A stretch of DNA of 64,000 bases. Origin: Aliiroseovarius sediminilitoris. GTDB taxonomy: Bacteria > Pseudomonadota > Alphaproteobacteria > Rhodobacterales > Rhodobacteraceae. The position numbers were made by a program, and so were the translations under genes. The stretch is from contig NZ_FOJB01000003.1 of NCBI RefSeq assembly GCF_900109955.1, positions 62,001 to 126,000 of the forward strand, given 5' to 3'. The notes beneath the pieces were generated by a model. It was given only the letters and a program-made list of their open reading frames with translations. It was not told where the DNA came from and ran no database searches. Below are positions 8,543 through 16,503 of the stretch, in pieces; within the stretch, counting starts at the first letter, position 1, and each line of letters starts with the position of its first letter.

Positions 8543-9325
8543 TTACCGCAGCATGGGTGTCTGATCCGTCAGACCCAGACGCGGTTTCAACGCGTCCAAC
8601 CCATCGGCCAATGCGTCAACCACCCCGGCTTCGCGCATATGGGCGCGCATCGCGGCGTTCAGCCCGCCTTCGGTCGCAAGACTGTCCAGCAGATCGGTAA
8701 AGGACGTTTCCGGGTTCTCGGTCATACTGCGCAGAAAGCCTGCAAACACCGTCGCCAAATACTGCTCCGACGCCGTTTGATCGCCCGTCAGCGCCGCCAG
8801 CCAACGCGCCCCTTCACGCATCTGATCCAGGATCGGCGATGCCAGCGCCGTGGCCGCGAAATGCGCGTTCAACGCAACCTCGGACTGGCAGGGTATGATC
8901 ATGTCGGTATCCGCAAACAGACTGCGCAACGCCATGCTGTCAGGATAGACCGGCAAGGCCGAGCCGCCCACCGCTATCGACGGCAGCGGGATCGTGATCG
9001 CGATTTCGTTCACCGGTGCGCACAGCATCCTTAGATCGGCCAACGGGACATCCACCATCACCGAAATCACCCGGTGATCGTCGCGGAAGGGCAGATCGGG
9101 CACGACCTTTCGTGCCACGTCTGCCAGCAGACACAGAAAGACGGTGTCGCTGTCTGCAACCACCTGATCGTTCGGGGCGATGGTCACATCGCTGAACTGT
9201 GCGGCCAGCGCCGCCGCCATCGCGCCGTTCCGTTCGGACACGAGGATCTGATGCCCGCGCCCGGTCAACCCGGCCACCATCGCCGCCGCGATCTCGCCCG
9301 TGCCGATGAATCCTATGCGTTCCAT
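8543..9325 (-). CDS. ProC-like NAD(P)-dependent reductase
   Basis: 260 residues beginning MERIGFIGTGEIAAAMVAGL, a Rossmann dinucleotide-binding GxGxxA/G pattern. The rest resembles the pyrroline-5-carboxylate reductase family (F420/NADP oxidoreductase-like N-terminal half, all-helical dimerisation C-terminal half). The conserved ProC signature near the C-terminus is only weakly met, and the helical domain ends LGLTDQTPMLR, so the substrate may not be pyrroline-5-carboxylate. It starts 12 bp after the GAPDH stop and is probably cotranscribed with it. A proline-synthesis role is a family-level guess. Confidence 0.7.
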   Translation of the reverse strand: MERIGFIGTGEIAAAMVAGLTGRGHQILVSERNGAMAAALAAQFSDVTIAPNDQVVADSDTVFLCLLADVARKVVPDLPFRDDHRVISVMVDVPLADLRMLCAPVNEIAITIPLPSIAVGGSALPVYPDSMALRSLFADTDMIIPCQSEVALNAHFAATALASPILDQMREGARWLAALTGDQTASEQYLATVFAGFLRSMTENPETSFTDLLDSLATEGGLNAAMRAHMREAGVVDALADGLDALKPRLGLTDQTPMLR

Positions 9326-9337
9326 GCGTCGTCCTTC

Positions 9338-10348
9338 CTAAGCGGGCGCGTCCTGCGCGATCATCCGCGCCACGTCCAGCATCCGGTGCGAAAAGCCCCA
9401 TTCATTGTCATACCAGCCAAAGACCCGAAGCAGCCCCCCTTGCGACACCGAGGTTTCTGGCCCCGACAGAACAAGGCTTTCCGGCCGCATCCGCAGATCG
9501 CTGGACACGAGCGGCTCGTCCGTCCAGCCCAGAACATGCCCGCCCGCGGCTGTTTTCAGAACCGCGCGCGCTTCGGCCACCGATACCTCGCGCCCGGTGC
9601 GAACAGTCAGGTCAATGGCTGAAACACTGGCGGTCGGCACACGGATCGCCCGCGCCTCGACCCGCCCGGCCAGATGGGGCAACACCTCGCCCACCAGTTC
9701 ATGGGCGCTGGTGGTGGTTGGCACCATGGACAGCGCGGCTGCCCGCGACCGCGCCGGATCGGCACGGGGCTTGTCCACTGTCGGCTGACTGCCAGTGTAA
9801 CAATGCACCGTGGTCATATGCCCGCCAATCACGCCCAGTTCGTCATCAAGCAGTTTCAGCAGCGGGGCCAGCGCGTTCGTCGTGCAAGACGCGTTTGACA
9901 CGATTCTCTGCCCCGTCAGCTTTTCCTCGTTCGCGCCCAGAACGATGGTCACATCCGCCTCGTTCGACGGGCCGGAAATCAGCACATTGCGCGCCCCTGC
10001 CTGAAGTCCACGTTCCGCCACCGCCCGTTTGCCCGCCATGCCGGTGCATTCCAGCACCACATCCACATCCGACAGGTCCATTGTGCTGATGTCAGACAGT
10101 CCGTGAAACGGAATCACCGTGCCGTTGATCGACAACCCGCCTTCCGATGCCTCGACCTGCCCCGCGAAGGGGCCAAATACGCTGTCATATTTGAACAGAT
10201 AGGCGCAGGTGTCCAAGGACTCGATATCATTGATGAACGCGACCTCGAAATCCGACGGCGCCGCAGACAGGATCCGCAGGATCGACCGGCCAATGCGGCC
10301 AAAGCCGTTCAGGCCAATACGCGTTTTGCGCGGGGAGGAGGGGGACAT
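9338..10348 (-). CDS. gap: Type I glyceraldehyde-3-phosphate dehydrogenase
   Basis: 336 residues, the usual length. It oxidises glyceraldehyde-3-phosphate to 1,3-bisphosphoglycerate with NAD. Visible motifs are the NAD site GLNGFGRIGRSILR at the N-terminus, catalytic Cys in NASCTTNALAP, and the C-terminal FGWYDNEWGFSHRMLD. The stretch after the active site (VHCYTGSQPTVDKPRADPARSRAAALSM) departs from the common 'VHAYTNDQ..D..H.DLRRARAAA' form, so this is a divergent paralogue, perhaps an accessory copy on this replicon. An erythrose-4-phosphate dehydrogenase activity cannot be excluded. Confidence 0.88.
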   Translation of the reverse strand: MSPSSPRKTRIGLNGFGRIGRSILRILSAAPSDFEVAFINDIESLDTCAYLFKYDSVFGPFAGQVEASEGGLSINGTVIPFHGLSDISTMDLSDVDVVLECTGMAGKRAVAERGLQAGARNVLISGPSNEADVTIVLGANEEKLTGQRIVSNASCTTNALAPLLKLLDDELGVIGGHMTTVHCYTGSQPTVDKPRADPARSRAAALSMVPTTTSAHELVGEVLPHLAGRVEARAIRVPTASVSAIDLTVRTGREVSVAEARAVLKTAAGGHVLGWTDEPLVSSDLRMRPESLVLSGPETSVSQGGLLRVFGWYDNEWGFSHRMLDVARMIAQDAPA

Positions 10349-10543
10349 CTGAACCTCGTCATCTGGGTGATGGGTCCACAGAACGCGAAAGCCGGGTCAG
10401 GTGCAAGGGGCGGTGTGAAATCTGCGGGCGTTGACGAATGCTCACGTTTGCGTTTGCCGGATGGACGAAGGCGGCGCATCCGGGTCAAATGGCAAAAAGC
10501 CCGATCAGAGGGCAAGGGGAATGGGAGAGGGAAAGGTTCGACG

Positions 10544-11176
10544 ATGTTGGACGCCTATGCACGCAAACTGATTGACCCGCCGCTGAACGTGGCCGGGCGG
10601 GGTTTGGCACAGCTGGGCATAGGAGCAAACGCGGTGACGCTTGCCGGGTTGGGTTTTGGTCTGGCAGCGGCAGGGGCCGTTGCGATGGGTGCGTTTACGG
10701 TGGGTTTGGGCCTGATTCTGGCCTCGCGCCTTTCCGATGGGTTGGACGGAGCCGTGGCGCGCGCGACCCACAGAACCGACTTTGGCGGCTATCTGGATAT
10801 CACCTCGGACTTTCTGTTCTACGGTGCGGTGCCGTTGGGGTTCGTGCTGTATGATCCGCAGACCAACGGAATCGCAGGCGCGGTCCTTCTTTTGTCCTTC
10901 TACGTCAACGGGGCGAGCTTTCTGGGCTATGCCATTCTGGCCGAGCGGAAGGGCATCGGCACCCAGGCCCAGGGCGTCAAATCGCTTCACTATTCGAACG
11001 GTTTGCTGGAGGGGACCGAAACCATCGTCTTCTTCATCCTTCTCTGCCTTCTGCCCACATATTTCGCGCCGCTCGCGTATCTGTTCGGCGCACTTTGTTT
11101 TGCCACTGCGATCTTGCGCGTCTGGGGCGCGTATCAGGCGTTTGGCGACATCACAACCGACCGACAGGAGACCTGA
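10544..11176 (+). CDS. CDP-alcohol phosphatidyltransferase (YnjF-like)
   Basis: 210 residues with about five to six membrane segments. It carries the family metal/CDP site DGLDGAVARATHRTDFGG followed by YLDITSD, the DGxxAR...G...D...D signature in which the Asp residues bind two metal ions. It would transfer a phosphatidyl or similar head group onto an alcohol. The frame is open well upstream, but the ATG at 10544 follows GGGAAAGG and begins the conserved region. Its stop overlaps the start of the ynjB-like gene (TGATG). E. coli has the same neighbourhood (ynjBCD with ynjF), so this is a conserved link between an unknown ABC importer and a lipid-type transferase. Confidence 0.85.
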   Translation: MLDAYARKLIDPPLNVAGRGLAQLGIGANAVTLAGLGFGLAAAGAVAMGAFTVGLGLILASRLSDGLDGAVARATHRTDFGGYLDITSDFLFYGAVPLGFVLYDPQTNGIAGAVLLLSFYVNGASFLGYAILAERKGIGTQAQGVKSLHYSNGLLEGTETIVFFILLCLLPTYFAPLAYLFGALCFATAILRVWGAYQAFGDITTDRQET

Positions 11177-12381
11177 TGAAACACCTTGCCCTTGCCGCCA
11201 GCCTGACCTTGGGCGCGTTGACGCACCCGGCCCTATCAGACCCTAACCCAGCCGATTGGGACGCGATCGAGACCGAAGCCCGTGGCCAGACCGTTTATTG
11301 GAACGCCTGGGGTGGCTCGCCCACCACCAATGCGTTTATCGACTGGGTCGGCGACCAGGTCAGCGGACGGTTCGGTGTGACGCTGGAGCATGTGAAACTG
11401 ACCGACACCGCCGATGCCGTCACCCGCGTGCTGTCCGAAAAGCAGGTGGGCAAGGACACGGACGGTGCCATTGACCTGATCTGGATCAACGGGGCAAATT
11501 TCGCGTCGATGAAAGAAAACGGCCTGCTGTTCGGCCCGTTCGCGGAAGACCTGCCCAACTGGCAATTTGTCGATGTCGAAGGCAAGACCGTGCGCACCGA
11601 TTTCACCGTTCCGGTTGCGGGGTATGAGGCCCCATGGGCGATGGCGCAGGTCGTGTTCATGTATGACACGGCGGACATTCCGACCCCCCTGCCCTCGGCC
11701 GCTGAAATTCTGGACTGGTCCCAGGCAAATCCCGGCCGCTTCACCTATCCCCAGCCGCCCGATTTTCTGGGCACAACGTTTCTGAAGCAAATGCTTGTGG
11801 AACTGGCTGACGATCCTGCGGTGCTGGCTCAGCCCGTCACGGACGACACCTATGACACCGTCACCGCGCCGCTCTGGGACTTCCTCGAAGACCTCACGCC
11901 GACCCTGTGGCGTCAGGGCCGCGCCTATCCCGCCAACGGCCCGCGCCAGATCCAGTTGATGAATGACAACGAGATCGACCTCGCGATCAGTTTCTCACCT
12001 TCCGAGGCTTCGACCGCCATAGCCAACTATGAATTGCCTGCCACAGTGCGAACTTTCGTTTTGGACAAGGGCACGATCGGCAACGCGTCCTTCGTGGCGA
12101 TCCCCTATAATTCAGGCTCCAAGGCAGGTGCGATGGTGGTTGCCAACTTCCTGATGTCGCCCATCGCGCAAGCCCACGCGCAAGACCCCGAGGTGCTGGG
12201 CTATGGCACCGTCCTCCATGTCGGTGCCCTGCCGCCCGAGGACCGCGCGCAGTTTGACGCGCTTGACCTTGGCATCGCGACGCTGACGCCCCAGCAACTG
12301 GGCGATGTGCAGGACGAACCGCACCCCAGCTGGATGACCCGCATTGCCGAGGATTGGCAGGTTCGATACGGCGTGCAATAG
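11176..12381 (+). CDS. ynjB: ABC transporter periplasmic substrate-binding protein (YnjB-like)
   Basis: 401 residues with a signal peptide (MKHLALAASLTLGALTHPALS). The mature part starts with a conserved aromatic stretch (GQTVYWNAWGGSPTTNAFIDWV) and has extracellular-solute-binding family 1 features. It is the binding subunit for the fused permease and ATPase that follow. Gene order matches E. coli ynjB-ynjC-ynjD. The substrate is unknown; thiamine-like compounds have been suggested for related systems, but no thiamine-riboswitch motif was seen upstream. Spacing to the permease is 8 bp. Confidence 0.87.
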   Translation: MKHLALAASLTLGALTHPALSDPNPADWDAIETEARGQTVYWNAWGGSPTTNAFIDWVGDQVSGRFGVTLEHVKLTDTADAVTRVLSEKQVGKDTDGAIDLIWINGANFASMKENGLLFGPFAEDLPNWQFVDVEGKTVRTDFTVPVAGYEAPWAMAQVVFMYDTADIPTPLPSAAEILDWSQANPGRFTYPQPPDFLGTTFLKQMLVELADDPAVLAQPVTDDTYDTVTAPLWDFLEDLTPTLWRQGRAYPANGPRQIQLMNDNEIDLAISFSPSEASTAIANYELPATVRTFVLDKGTIGNASFVAIPYNSGSKAGAMVVANFLMSPIAQAHAQDPEVLGYGTVLHVGALPPEDRAQFDALDLGIATLTPQQLGDVQDEPHPSWMTRIAEDWQVRYGVQ

Positions 12382-12389
12382 ACCCTGAC

Positions 12390-14093
12390 ATGGCCCAAAC
12401 CCGAAAGTTCCTTCACCTTCCCTTGTTCCCGGTGCTGACCGTTCTGGTTCTGCTGGGGCCGGTGGCGGCAGGGCTGTGGGGCACTTTGCTTCCGGCCTTC
12501 GGGCATCTTCCGACAACAGGCCGGACGGGGCTGACGCTCGATATATTTCGCACGCTGTTCGACTGGCCCGGCTTTGGCCCGGCGGTGCGCCTGTCGGTGG
12601 TCACGGGGCTGACCGCCGCAATCCTGTCGCTGACGATCACCGCGCTGATCCTCGCTGGTTGGGCGGGCACACAGGGCTTTCGCGTTCTGGAACGTCTTCT
12701 GTCCCCTTTCCTGTCTGTCCCCCACGCCGCCGCTGCCTTTGGGCTGGCTTTCCTTATCGCCCCGTCCGGCTGGATCGTGCGGCTGTTTTCGCCGTGGCTG
12801 ACCGGCTGGGACCGCCCCCCCGACCTGTTGATCCTGAACGACCCGTGGGGGATATCGCTGATTCTGGGTATGGTGATGAAAGAGGTGCCGTTTCTGCTTC
12901 TCATGTCCATCGCGGCATTGGGCCAGATCGACGACCGCCGCCGCTTGGCTCTGTGCCAAAGCATGGGCTATGGCCGCATCCTTGCCTGGCTTGTCGCGGT
13001 GTTTCCCGCCGTCTATGGTCGCATCCGCCTGCCTGTGCTGGTGGTGCTGACATGGTCCATGTCGGTCGTTGACGTGGCGGTGATCCTTGGTCCGTCCACA
13101 CCACCGACCCTTTCTGTGCAAATCGTGCGTTGGATGTCGGACCCCGACCTTGTCTTCCGCCTGCAAGCCGCCGCTGCGGCGCTGGTTCAACTGGCGCTGG
13201 TCATCGGTGTGGTCGGGTTCTGGTTTCTGGGTGAAAAACTGGTGGCGCATCTGGTCTGTATGCGGATCGAGACGGGGCGACGGGGACACCGCGACCGCCC
13301 CTTGCGCATGGCGGGCTTTGCGGCTGGCACAGCGATCTCAGGCGTTTTGCTTTTGGGGCTTCTCAGCCTCGCCATCTGGTCCGTTGCCGGGTTCTGGACC
13401 TTCCCCGACCTGACCCCCGACCAATTCACCACGCGCAACTGGATGCGGCACAAATCCGGCAGTCTGGATGCATTTTTCGAAACGATGCTGATTGCCGGCA
13501 TCGCGGTTGCCATCGGCATGGTCCTGACCATCGGCTGTCTTGAAACCGAGCACCGCCGCAATCTCCGTCTGACCCAGCGGGGGATGTGGCTGATCTATCT
13601 GCCCCTGATCGTGCCGCAAACCGCGTTTCTTCCGGGGCTGCAAACCTTGTTTCTGTCGCTTGGCCTGGATATGGGGCGCGGGCCTGTCGTTCTGGCGCAT
13701 CTGGTCTTCGTGCTGCCCTATCTGCGCCTGTCGTTGGACGGCCCTTGGCAGGCATGGGACAACCGCCAAGCCACTGTCGCTGCCGCCCTTGGGTCCGGCC
13801 CCAACCGCGTGCTGTGGTACATTCGTCTGCCGATGCTGCTGGCGCCCCTGCTGACGGCCATCGCCGTCGGGGTCGCGGTGTCCGTCGGGCAATATCTGCC
13901 GACGCTGCTGGTCGGAGGTGGCCGCATCGAGACGCTGACCACAGAGGCCGTCGCGCTGGCCTCGGGCGGCGATCGGCGTGCGATCGGCGTATTTGGCCTG
14001 ATGCAGACCGCCGCAGCTCTGGTGCCCTTCGCTCTGGCTTTGACTCTGCCCGCCCTGATATGGCGAAACCGAAAAGGGCTGTTGCATGGCTGA
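12390..14093 (+). CDS. ynjC: ABC transporter fused permease (YnjC-like)
   Basis: 567 residues, two binding-protein-dependent permease halves in one chain, each with about six membrane helices (first half roughly residues 10-300, second 310-560). Each half has a cytoplasmic coupling loop (GQIDDRRRLALCQSMGYGR in the first; a WDNRQATVAAALGSGPNRV stretch in the second). The single-chain layout is typical of YnjC. The ATG at 12390 is chosen because it begins the first membrane segment; the open frame upstream overlaps ynjB. The 3' end overlaps the ATPase start by 8 bp, indicating translational coupling. Confidence 0.87.
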   Translation: MAQTRKFLHLPLFPVLTVLVLLGPVAAGLWGTLLPAFGHLPTTGRTGLTLDIFRTLFDWPGFGPAVRLSVVTGLTAAILSLTITALILAGWAGTQGFRVLERLLSPFLSVPHAAAAFGLAFLIAPSGWIVRLFSPWLTGWDRPPDLLILNDPWGISLILGMVMKEVPFLLLMSIAALGQIDDRRRLALCQSMGYGRILAWLVAVFPAVYGRIRLPVLVVLTWSMSVVDVAVILGPSTPPTLSVQIVRWMSDPDLVFRLQAAAAALVQLALVIGVVGFWFLGEKLVAHLVCMRIETGRRGHRDRPLRMAGFAAGTAISGVLLLGLLSLAIWSVAGFWTFPDLTPDQFTTRNWMRHKSGSLDAFFETMLIAGIAVAIGMVLTIGCLETEHRRNLRLTQRGMWLIYLPLIVPQTAFLPGLQTLFLSLGLDMGRGPVVLAHLVFVLPYLRLSLDGPWQAWDNRQATVAAALGSGPNRVLWYIRLPMLLAPLLTAIAVGVAVSVGQYLPTLLVGGGRIETLTTEAVALASGGDRRAIGVFGLMQTAAALVPFALALTLPALIWRNRKGLLHG

Positions 14094-14718
14094 CGGACTG
14101 CATCTGAATCAAATCGGTATCAGACATTCGGGTCACCGCCTGATGTCGATCAACACCCATGTCGCCCCCGGCGAAGTCGTGACCCTTATGGGACCGTCGG
14201 GCGTGGGCAAATCCATTCTACTTTCCGCTGTGATAGGCACTCTTTCACCCGAATTCACACTATCCGGGCAAATCCATCTGAACGGGCGCGACCTGACCGG
14301 ACTGCCACCTGATGAACGCTGTGTCGGCATCCTGTTTCAGGACGCGCTGTTGTTCCCGCATCTGTCGGTGGGGGCAAACCTTGCCTTTGGTCTGGCCCAG
14401 GGTGGAACGCGGGCGGAACGACGCGCAAAGATCGACGCCGCGCTGGCCGAGGTGGGGCTGGGAGGCTTTGCAGATCGTGATCCCGCCACCCTCTCCGGCG
14501 GGCAGCGCGCGCGGGTTGCCCTGATGCGGATGCTGTTGTCCGAGCCGCACGCGCTGCTGCTGGACGAGCCGTTTTCCGGGCTGGACGCTGAACTTCGCGG
14601 TCAAGTGCGGCAGTTGGTGTTCGATCACGCCAAGGCGCGGGCCTTGCCGGTGCTATTGGTCACGCATGACGCCGAGGATGCTGACGCGGCAGGCGGAAAG
14701 GTAATTGTGCTGGAATAG
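14086..14718 (+). CDS. ynjD: ABC transporter ATPase (YnjD-like)
   Basis: 210 residues, a compact single nucleotide-binding domain. Walker A MGPSGVGKSILL near residue 38, signature LSGGQRARVALMRML, Walker B LLLDEPFSGLD and switch histidine in LVTHDAEDAD are all intact. It powers import through the fused permease. It ends the four-gene ynjF-B-C-D-like operon. Confidence 0.9.
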   Translation: MADGLHLNQIGIRHSGHRLMSINTHVAPGEVVTLMGPSGVGKSILLSAVIGTLSPEFTLSGQIHLNGRDLTGLPPDERCVGILFQDALLFPHLSVGANLAFGLAQGGTRAERRAKIDAALAEVGLGGFADRDPATLSGGQRARVALMRMLLSEPHALLLDEPFSGLDAELRGQVRQLVFDHAKARALPVLLVTHDAEDADAAGGKVIVLE

Positions 14719-15330
14719 GGTCTGGCATGTCCGGAACACCGACCGGCGCAATTACGGTGCGGTACACCGGGTCATGGTGGTCCAGAAAGTTCGTCTGATC
14801 CGGCCCTGTCAAGATTGCCTGCACCCGTGCTTGGGCCTCAGCGTTCCCGCGTATGGCCCTTCGCCATCGGCTTCATTCAGCCCAGCATGGTGAATGACGA
14901 GAATGCAGAATTCGGACTGCGTGATCCGGGAATATGTCCTGATTGATTCTTGGGCGTAATCGCCCCACTGTGCGCGTTCAAACGATACTGGACCGCCGAA
15001 GGACACCGATGTCACATCTCGATCTTCACGATCCTGTCCCGAACGTCGAATGCTTGATCGTGATTGCGTCGATCCGGACCGAAGAGGAATGCAGACTGTT
15101 CCGGTGTGGGCGTTTCGGCTCGGGCGCGGGGCAAAGGCGACGATCCGGACGTCCACACCGCTGCAATAATGACGATCTTTGTCACTCCGACCACCGGATG
15201 GTCGCATGTCGACCCGACGAACGGCACTCTCGGAGTATTGGCCAATATGTGGCTCTGACCCGGCACTTCGTCACTGTTTCCTCACGTTGGACCCACCGCA
15301 TCGTCACGGTGCAACACCGCAAGGTTATCC
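14719..15330. other. Gene-free region between ynjD and the MFS gene
   Basis: About 610 bp. Short open frames exist on both strands (for example 15012-15266 minus), but none has a clear ribosome site together with a recognisable protein family, and their composition differs from the flanking genes. It could be a decayed gene plus the MFS promoter. No convincing terminator hairpin was found. Confidence 0.4.
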
Positions 15331-16503
15331 ATGCCTGACACCCCTGCCCCCACCGTTCTGGCCGCCCGCAATGCGGTGATCGCGATGTTCGTTCTGAACG
15401 GCACGCTGTTTGGCCTCTGGGCGTCGCGTATCCCCACCGTCTCGGTCAAGCTGTCGCTGGACCCCGGCGCGCTGGGGTTGCTTCTGCTCTTGATGGGTGG
15501 CGGTGCGATTGCGGCATTTCCGCTGGCAGGCCGCTGGGTGGACCGCCATGGCGCGGCCACCACCACCGTCTGGGTCGGCGCCATTCACGCGCTGTCAATC
15601 CTTGGCATCGGGTTGGCCCCGACGGTTTCAACCCTCGCTGCCGCGCTGTTCTTTTTTGGCGCAACACATGGCGCGATGGATGTGGCGATGAACTCTTGGG
15701 CAGGTGCGGTCGAACGACGCCTTCCCCGCCCGATGATGTCACGCTTCCATGCCTCTTGGTCCGTGGGCGCGGGGCTTGGGGCGGCGTCAGGCTTCGTCGC
15801 GATCAAACTGGGACTGCCGCTGCTGGCCCACGGCGTGTTGGTGATCGGCGTGGTGGCCGCCGTCTGCCTGTGGCTGGCCGTTCCGCCCGCCACGTCGCCC
15901 CTTTGGGCGCCGGCACCGCGTATTGATGCGCCGCATGCACCGCTGTTCACCTTGCCCAAGGGCCAGCTCGTGCTGGTCGGCCTGATCGCCATGTGTGCGT
16001 CACTGGGCGAAGGCGCGATGGCGGATTGGGGCGCGATTTTCCTGATGACCACGACTGGCGTTTCCGAGGCGTCGGCCGCCATCGGGTATGCTGTCTTTTC
16101 CGTGGCGATGGTGATCATGCGATTGGGCGGAGATAGGGTCACATATCGCCTTGGGCCGATGCGCACCGCACGGCTTGCCGGTGGCACCGCCGCGCTTGGG
16201 GCCGGGTTGGCCGTCGGCATCGCCACCTATCCGGTCGCACTGGTCGGCTTTGCGCTGATGGGCATCGGCTATGCGGTGATCATGCCACTGGCCTTCAGCC
16301 GCGCCACCAACGACCCCATTCTGTCGCCCGGCAAGGCGGTTGCCAGCCTCGCCACGCTTGGTTACGGCGGGCTTTTGATGGGGCCACCGGTCATCGGCTT
16401 CATTGCCGAAGTCAGCTCGATCCGGGTCAGCTTCGCCTTGCTGATGGCTTTGGCGGTGCTGATGGCGTCGCTGGCTCCGGCGCTTAGACAGCCCGACCCT
16501 TAA
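15331..16503 (+). CDS. MFS transporter (YbjJ-like)
   Basis: 390 residues, about twelve hydrophobic segments. The first reads ARNAVIAMFVLNGTLFGLWASRIP, with the ASRIP loop often seen in YbjJ-type major facilitator proteins, followed by the loop-2/3 motif GRWVDRHGAATT. The second half repeats the pattern with GDRVTYRLGPMRTARL. The substrate is unknown. The gene converges on the RND permease and the stop codons overlap by 4 bp (16500-16503), leaving no room for a terminator between them. Confidence 0.87.
   Translation: MPDTPAPTVLAARNAVIAMFVLNGTLFGLWASRIPTVSVKLSLDPGALGLLLLLMGGGAIAAFPLAGRWVDRHGAATTTVWVGAIHALSILGIGLAPTVSTLAAALFFFGATHGAMDVAMNSWAGAVERRLPRPMMSRFHASWSVGAGLGAASGFVAIKLGLPLLAHGVLVIGVVAAVCLWLAVPPATSPLWAPAPRIDAPHAPLFTLPKGQLVLVGLIAMCASLGEGAMADWGAIFLMTTTGVSEASAAIGYAVFSVAMVIMRLGGDRVTYRLGPMRTARLAGGTAALGAGLAVGIATYPVALVGFALMGIGYAVIMPLAFSRATNDPILSPGKAVASLATLGYGGLLMGPPVIGFIAEVSSIRVSFALLMALAVLMASLAPALRQPDP

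Noticed and set aside
10457-10483. CCGGATG/CATCCGG hairpin upstream of the phosphatidyltransferase, considered as a riboswitch
   Set aside because: Only a 7-bp stem; no thiamine, cobalamin or other riboswitch core was seen nearby.
12201-13289. Minus-strand open frame over the ynjC-like permease
   Set aside because: Shadow of a clear membrane permease, His/Gln/Arg-rich translation.
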